The notes beneath the pieces are model-generated. The model had not been told where the DNA came from and did no database searches. It saw only the letters and a list, made by a program, of their open reading frames with translations. DNA of 7,571 nucleotides from NCBI GenBank assembly GCA_946563605.1, contig CAMNVW010000067.1, positions 1 through 7,571 of the forward strand. The letters are read 5' to 3'. Shown piece by piece: positions 4,410 through 7,571 of the stretch. The first letter of the stretch is position 1. The number at the start of each line of letters is the position of its first letter. Position numbers and translations under genes: made by a program. This DNA comes from an uncultured Clostridia bacterium. GTDB taxonomy: Bacteria; Bacillota; Clostridia; Oscillospirales; Ruminococcaceae.

Positions 4410-4612
4410 GCGAGTTAAAAGCAAGATATGATAAGCTGCTGGCAGCAGTGGAGGCAATCGAGTGCGGGGCGCAGAGCTACAATATCGATGGGCAAAGCGT
4501 TACAAAGGCAAATCTTGCCACATTGTACAAGCGCCTTCAAATGCTGGAAAGCCAAATTCGGCAGGAAAATGGAGAAAACCTCTCGGTGGTTTCCTTCGTG
4601 GACAGGGGGTAG
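4400..4612 (+). CDS. gpW-like head-tail joining protein
   Basis: A 70-aa protein of the lambda gpW family, which sits under the portal after packaging to stop DNA leaking and to receive the tail connector. The family pattern is visible: an N-terminal helix (LSELKARYDKLLAAVEAIEC), a short beta hairpin (QSYNIDGQSVTKAN), then a second helix (LATLYKRLQMLESQI). It sits between TerL and portal, as in lambda. The start is non-ATG: TTG 4400 (4 nt after GGAGG at 4391-4395) or TTG 4406 (10 nt after it), which overlaps the TerL stop as TTGA. The two differ by only two residues. The 10-nt overlap with terL suggests coupling. Confidence 0.88.
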   Translation: MGLSELKARYDKLLAAVEAIECGAQSYNIDGQSVTKANLATLYKRLQMLESQIRQENGENLSVVSFVDRG

Positions 4613-4617
4613 CGGCT

Positions 4618-6030
4618 GTGGGTGTATGGCAAAACCTCAAGATGCGATTTTCAAAGCGCAGCGGATACGATTCCGGCAGCTTTGCCCGGGGTGGGGAAAA
4701 CTGGACACCGGTAGATGGCAGAGCCGAGGACATCAATGTAATGTCCCGCGATACCATCCGGCACCGCGCCCGAGATTTGGAACGCAATGCCGATTATGTA
4801 GAGGCTGCCATCCTTGCCATGGAGCGAAATGTTGTGGGTTCGGGAATCCGGCTGGATTGCAAGCTGGAAGATACCGAGCTGGAACAGAAAATCGAAAACC
4901 TCTGGGAAAGATGGTGCCACGCAGAGAACTGCGATGTTACAGGGAGACTGTGCTTTTGCGAAATCCTCAAGATGGCGGTGCGCCGAATGATGGTGGATGG
5001 AGGGCTGCTGTTGGTAGCTACCTACACTGGAAACAAAAACTTTCCGCTGCAGCTGCAAATCAAAGAGGTGGATGAGCTCAACTCCGGCATTTTGTTCTAT
5101 GGGAAAAATCAGGTGGTGGGCGGCGTTGAAATCGACGCCAGCAACCGCCCGGTAGCATACCATTTTACCGTATACGATGTATACGGAGAAACGGGAAAAA
5201 CCGTGCGGATTACTGCCGACCGGGTAATTTACCTCAACCGCATCAAGCGCACCTCTCAGGTGAGGGAGGTATCGAGTTTTGCAAATGTCCTTTCCCGCCT
5301 GCGGGATCTCAACCAGTTTCTCAATGCCGTATCGATAAAAGAGCGGATGCTTGCCTGCCTTGCCGTTTTTGTGAAAAAGGTAAATGCAGCACTGGGACTG
5401 GGCAGGAACCAGAAGGTGGACAAGGAAACTGGAGCCAAAAAGCGCAAGTTATCCCCGGGCATGATTATGGAACTGGATGCCGGTGACGAAATCCAAGTAG
5501 TAAACCCATCCGGGCAGGCATCCAACGCAAAGGACATGGTATCCATCCTGCTGAGGGCAGTGTCCTCGGCAATGGGCTTGAGCTATGAGGCAGTATCCCG
5601 CGATATGTCGCAGTCCAACTATTCCTCCGCCCGGCAGAATCTCATCGAGGACCGGGAGACATACAAGGAGTGGCAGCACTATCTATCGGAGCATCTGTGC
5701 CGCAAGGTATATCACTGGTGGCTGGACAGCTGTGTGATGGCAGGCAGCCTGAGCATCCCGGATTATTTCAGCGCGCCGGAAAAGTACACCGAATGTCAGT
5801 GGATTGCAAAGGGTATGAGCTGGATTGATCCGGTTAGGGAGGTCAATGCGAACCGTATTGCGCTGAAAACCAACCAGACGACGTTGCAGGAGGTAGCGGC
5901 AGAGCAGGGCAAGGATTGGCGCGCTATTTTGGAACAGCGAGCAAAAGAAAAACAGCTTATGAAGAAGCTGGGATTGGAGGAAAACAATGCAAATCAGGGG
6001 AAATACACAGAACCCATCGACGAAGAGTAG
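4618..6030 (+). CDS. Portal protein, lambda gpB family
   Basis: Forms the dodecameric ring at one capsid vertex through which DNA enters and leaves. Family signatures in order: an N-terminal RNADYVEAAI...NVVGSGIRL block (about 53-78), a central stem/wing region, GLSYEAVSRDMSQSNYSSAR (about 323-342), and a C-terminal SWIDPVREVNAN...AAEQGKDW block (about 404-440). At 470 aa it is somewhat shorter than lambda gpB (533), a typical length for Firmicute homologues. GTG 4618 is chosen because a GGGGG run at 4605-4609 lies 8 nt upstream and the gene then begins 5 nt after gpW. The open frame extends back to 4462 but only by overlapping gpW. Its 3' end overlaps the next gene by 45 nt. Confidence 0.96.
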   Translation: MGVWQNLKMRFSKRSGYDSGSFARGGENWTPVDGRAEDINVMSRDTIRHRARDLERNADYVEAAILAMERNVVGSGIRLDCKLEDTELEQKIENLWERWCHAENCDVTGRLCFCEILKMAVRRMMVDGGLLLVATYTGNKNFPLQLQIKEVDELNSGILFYGKNQVVGGVEIDASNRPVAYHFTVYDVYGETGKTVRITADRVIYLNRIKRTSQVREVSSFANVLSRLRDLNQFLNAVSIKERMLACLAVFVKKVNAALGLGRNQKVDKETGAKKRKLSPGMIMELDAGDEIQVVNPSGQASNAKDMVSILLRAVSSAMGLSYEAVSRDMSQSNYSSARQNLIEDRETYKEWQHYLSEHLCRKVYHWWLDSCVMAGSLSIPDYFSAPEKYTECQWIAKGMSWIDPVREVNANRIALKTNQTTLQEVAAEQGKDWRAILEQRAKEKQLMKKLGLEENNANQGKYTEPIDEE

Positions 6031-7571
6031 TTTTCGTACCATTCCAATGCAGGTGCGAGAAGTATCGGCAGAAGAGAGAACGGTTGAACTGTCTTTTTCT
6101 TCCGAAAAACCGGTCGAACGTTTTTTCGGAATGGAAATTTTGTGTCACGATGAAGGTTGTGTCGATTTGACTAGGCTGCAAAATGTCGGGTCAGTGCTGT
6201 TTCATCATGGACGTGACCCGGTATACGGCAGCCTGCCGATTGCAAGGATCGTATCTTTGAGCATCGACAAGGAAACGAAGCGGGGCAAAGCCGTTGTGTC
6301 GTTTGACACAGATGAAAAAAGTGACCTCATCTATCTGAAGGTGAAGTCAGGAAGTTTGAAAGGAATCTCTGTTGGATACATTGTAAACGCATATGAAGAA
6401 GTCAGGGCCGGAAAGACATCCAGTAATGGACGCTTTACCGGTCCTTGCTATGTGGCGACGAAGTGGGAGCCAATGGAGATTTCCTTTGAGCCGGTTCCGG
6501 CTGATGACGATGTCGGTGCCGGCAGAAATAAAAATCCAGAAAGTGAGGAAAATGGAATGAGTGCAGTAACAGACAAAAACAATCCTAGCAATCCGGTGGC
6601 AGCGCCGGAAAATGGCGGTGAAAGAGGAGCACCGCAGCCGGCAGCACCGGCTCCAGTAGGAGTTCCGCCCACCGACAACACAGAAGCAGAACGACAGAGA
6701 TGTGCAGAAATCTATTCGCTCTGCCGCAGTTTTGATGTGGAGCCGGAAGAGTATATCAAGGACGGCAGCAGCGTGGATCAGGTCCGCGCAGCAATTCTCG
6801 AAAATTTAAAAAGAAGCCGAACTCCGCTGACCTCCCGTGTTCAGGTGGTAGCGGATGAGGAGGATAAATACCGTGCTGCAGCACGCGACGGCCTGCTTCT
6901 GCGTATGGGGGAAATGATTGAAAAACCAGCCCCTGGTGCAGAGAGCTTTCGCGGCATGAGCCTGCATCAGCTGATGGCAGATTGTGCCATGAGAAGCGGT
7001 GTAAAGGATGCACACAGAAAGTCGCCGGATGAGCTTTGGAGAGACATGGCTCAGCAGGAACGCGGACAGTTCGCCGACAGCAATGCTTTTATCTCCATCG
7101 TAAACTCTACTATGGGTGCAACCATCGCAAGAGCCTACAACACAGCGCCTACCACCTACCAGCATTGGACCAGCGTGGGCTCCAACCCGGACTTCAAAAG
7201 GGTAAAACGCTTCCGTCTGGCTGCAAATGGCGAGATGCAGGAAATCCCGGAGAACGGCGAATTTAAAACTGTATCCGGTATGGATGAGGGTGTAGACACC
7301 GGGCTCAAAACCTACGGCAAAAAGTTTGGCTTTAGCCGCCAGACCATCATCAATGATGATTTGGGCACTGTAGCCAGACTGATTACCGCACAGGTAAGAG
7401 CCAACCAGAGATTTATCAACAAACTTTGCTATCAGATGCTTACCAAAAACGGCAAAATCTATGATGGCAAAAATCTGTTTGTCGCTGACCACGGCAACCT
7501 GATGACCGGTGCGGTTCCATCCATCGAATCCCTCAACGAGTTTATCGTAAAAATGGCGATGCAGAAGGACA
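5986..7571 (+). CDS. Prohead protease-major capsid protein fusion (3' end outside window)
   Basis: One uninterrupted frame of 528 codons from ATG 5986 (GGAGG at 5976-5980, 5-nt spacing) to the window edge. Residues about 15-175 are an HK97-type (S78-like) prohead protease with a likely catalytic His74 in LFHHGRD, Ser128 in LKGISVGY and Glu164 in EPMEISFEPVPA. Residues about 176-235 are a Pro/Ala/Gly/Glu-rich linker. About 236-360 is charged and helical and probably acts as scaffold/delta domain. From about 361 on lies an HK97-fold or Mu gpT-like major capsid domain (for example NSTMGATIARAYN, KFGFSRQTIINDDLG). Fused protease/capsid proteins of this kind are known in phages. The protease would cleave the scaffold part off the capsid domain in the procapsid. 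The capsid C-terminus is missing because the window ends. Protease assignment is firm; the capsid subfamily is less sure. Confidence 0.93.
6545..6558 (+). promoter_or_regulatory. Possible internal translation start inside the protease-capsid fusion
   Basis: GAGG at 6545-6548 is followed after 7 nt by an in-frame ATG (6556-6558, codon 191 of the fusion). It falls exactly at the junction between the protease domain and the linker. Initiation here would yield a protease-less scaffold-capsid protein. Lambda uses an analogous nested start (Nu3 within C). Spacing is good but the SD is short. Confidence 0.4.

Noticed and set aside
4462..4617. N-terminal extension of the portal frame
   Set aside because: It would overlap nearly all of gpW and has no portal-family similarity; GTG 4618 has a proper RBS.
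4428..5075. 215-aa plus-strand frame over gpW and the portal start
   Set aside because: Cys/Trp/Arg-rich out-of-frame translation of gpW and portal coding DNA; no start signal.
6806..7492. 228-aa minus-strand open frame opposite the capsid domain
   Set aside because: It is a shadow of the capsid reading frame, with no RBS and no recognisable domain; the plus-strand protein is clearly conserved.
1..7571. CRISPR array, tRNA, integrase/att site or insertion sequence
   Set aside because: No regularly spaced repeats, tRNA-like fold, recombinase frame or transposase was seen.

Overview
The window is the packaging and capsid end of a lambda-type (cos-packaging) siphophage or prophage. The host is probably a low- to mid-GC Firmicute, most likely a clostridium. 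This rests on strong GGAGG-type ribosome binding sites, near-consensus TTGACA/TATAAT promoters with 17-nt spacing, frequent TTG/GTG starts, and protein families common in clostridial prophages. The species cannot be read from the sequence.

Layout: (1) About 1-1000 is a compact accessory cassette on the minus strand. It has two transcription units. The first (142-316) encodes a 39-aa basic membrane peptide from its own promoter. The second runs leftward from a promoter at 911-939 and encodes a 37-aa membrane peptide, a 30-aa hydrophobic peptide and a 63-aa ribbon-helix-helix regulator, ending at a terminator at 358-388. The two promoters share a 33-bp cassette (RBS, leader, -10) and the -35, but carry different palindromes between -35 and -10. 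No known family is recognised for the three peptides; this is the least explained part of the window. (2) 1000-1864 holds a plus-strand terminator-like hairpin, a leader with two competing inverted repeats, and an orphan beta-class N6/N4 DNA methyltransferase. (3) 1865-2089 is non-coding. It has dyad-symmetric GC-rich elements and GGTAACAA repeats directly upstream of the terminase genes, where the cos site of a lambda-like phage is expected. (4) 2090-7571 is the late head operon in lambda order: small terminase (Nu1-like), large terminase (GpA family), gpW-like head-tail joining protein, portal (gpB-like), then one long reading frame that fuses a prohead protease to the major capsid protein and runs off the right edge.

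Working together: TerS would recognise cos and present DNA to TerL, which cuts and pumps it through the portal into a procapsid. The procapsid is built from the capsid part of the fusion and matured by its own protease part. The gpW-like protein would then help close the head for tail joining. The genes are tightly packed, with overlaps of 95, 10 and 45 nt and one 5-nt gap, so translational coupling is likely. The methyltransferase may mark phage DNA against host restriction. The left cassette is transcribed the opposite way and looks like a separately controlled accessory (moron-like) unit.
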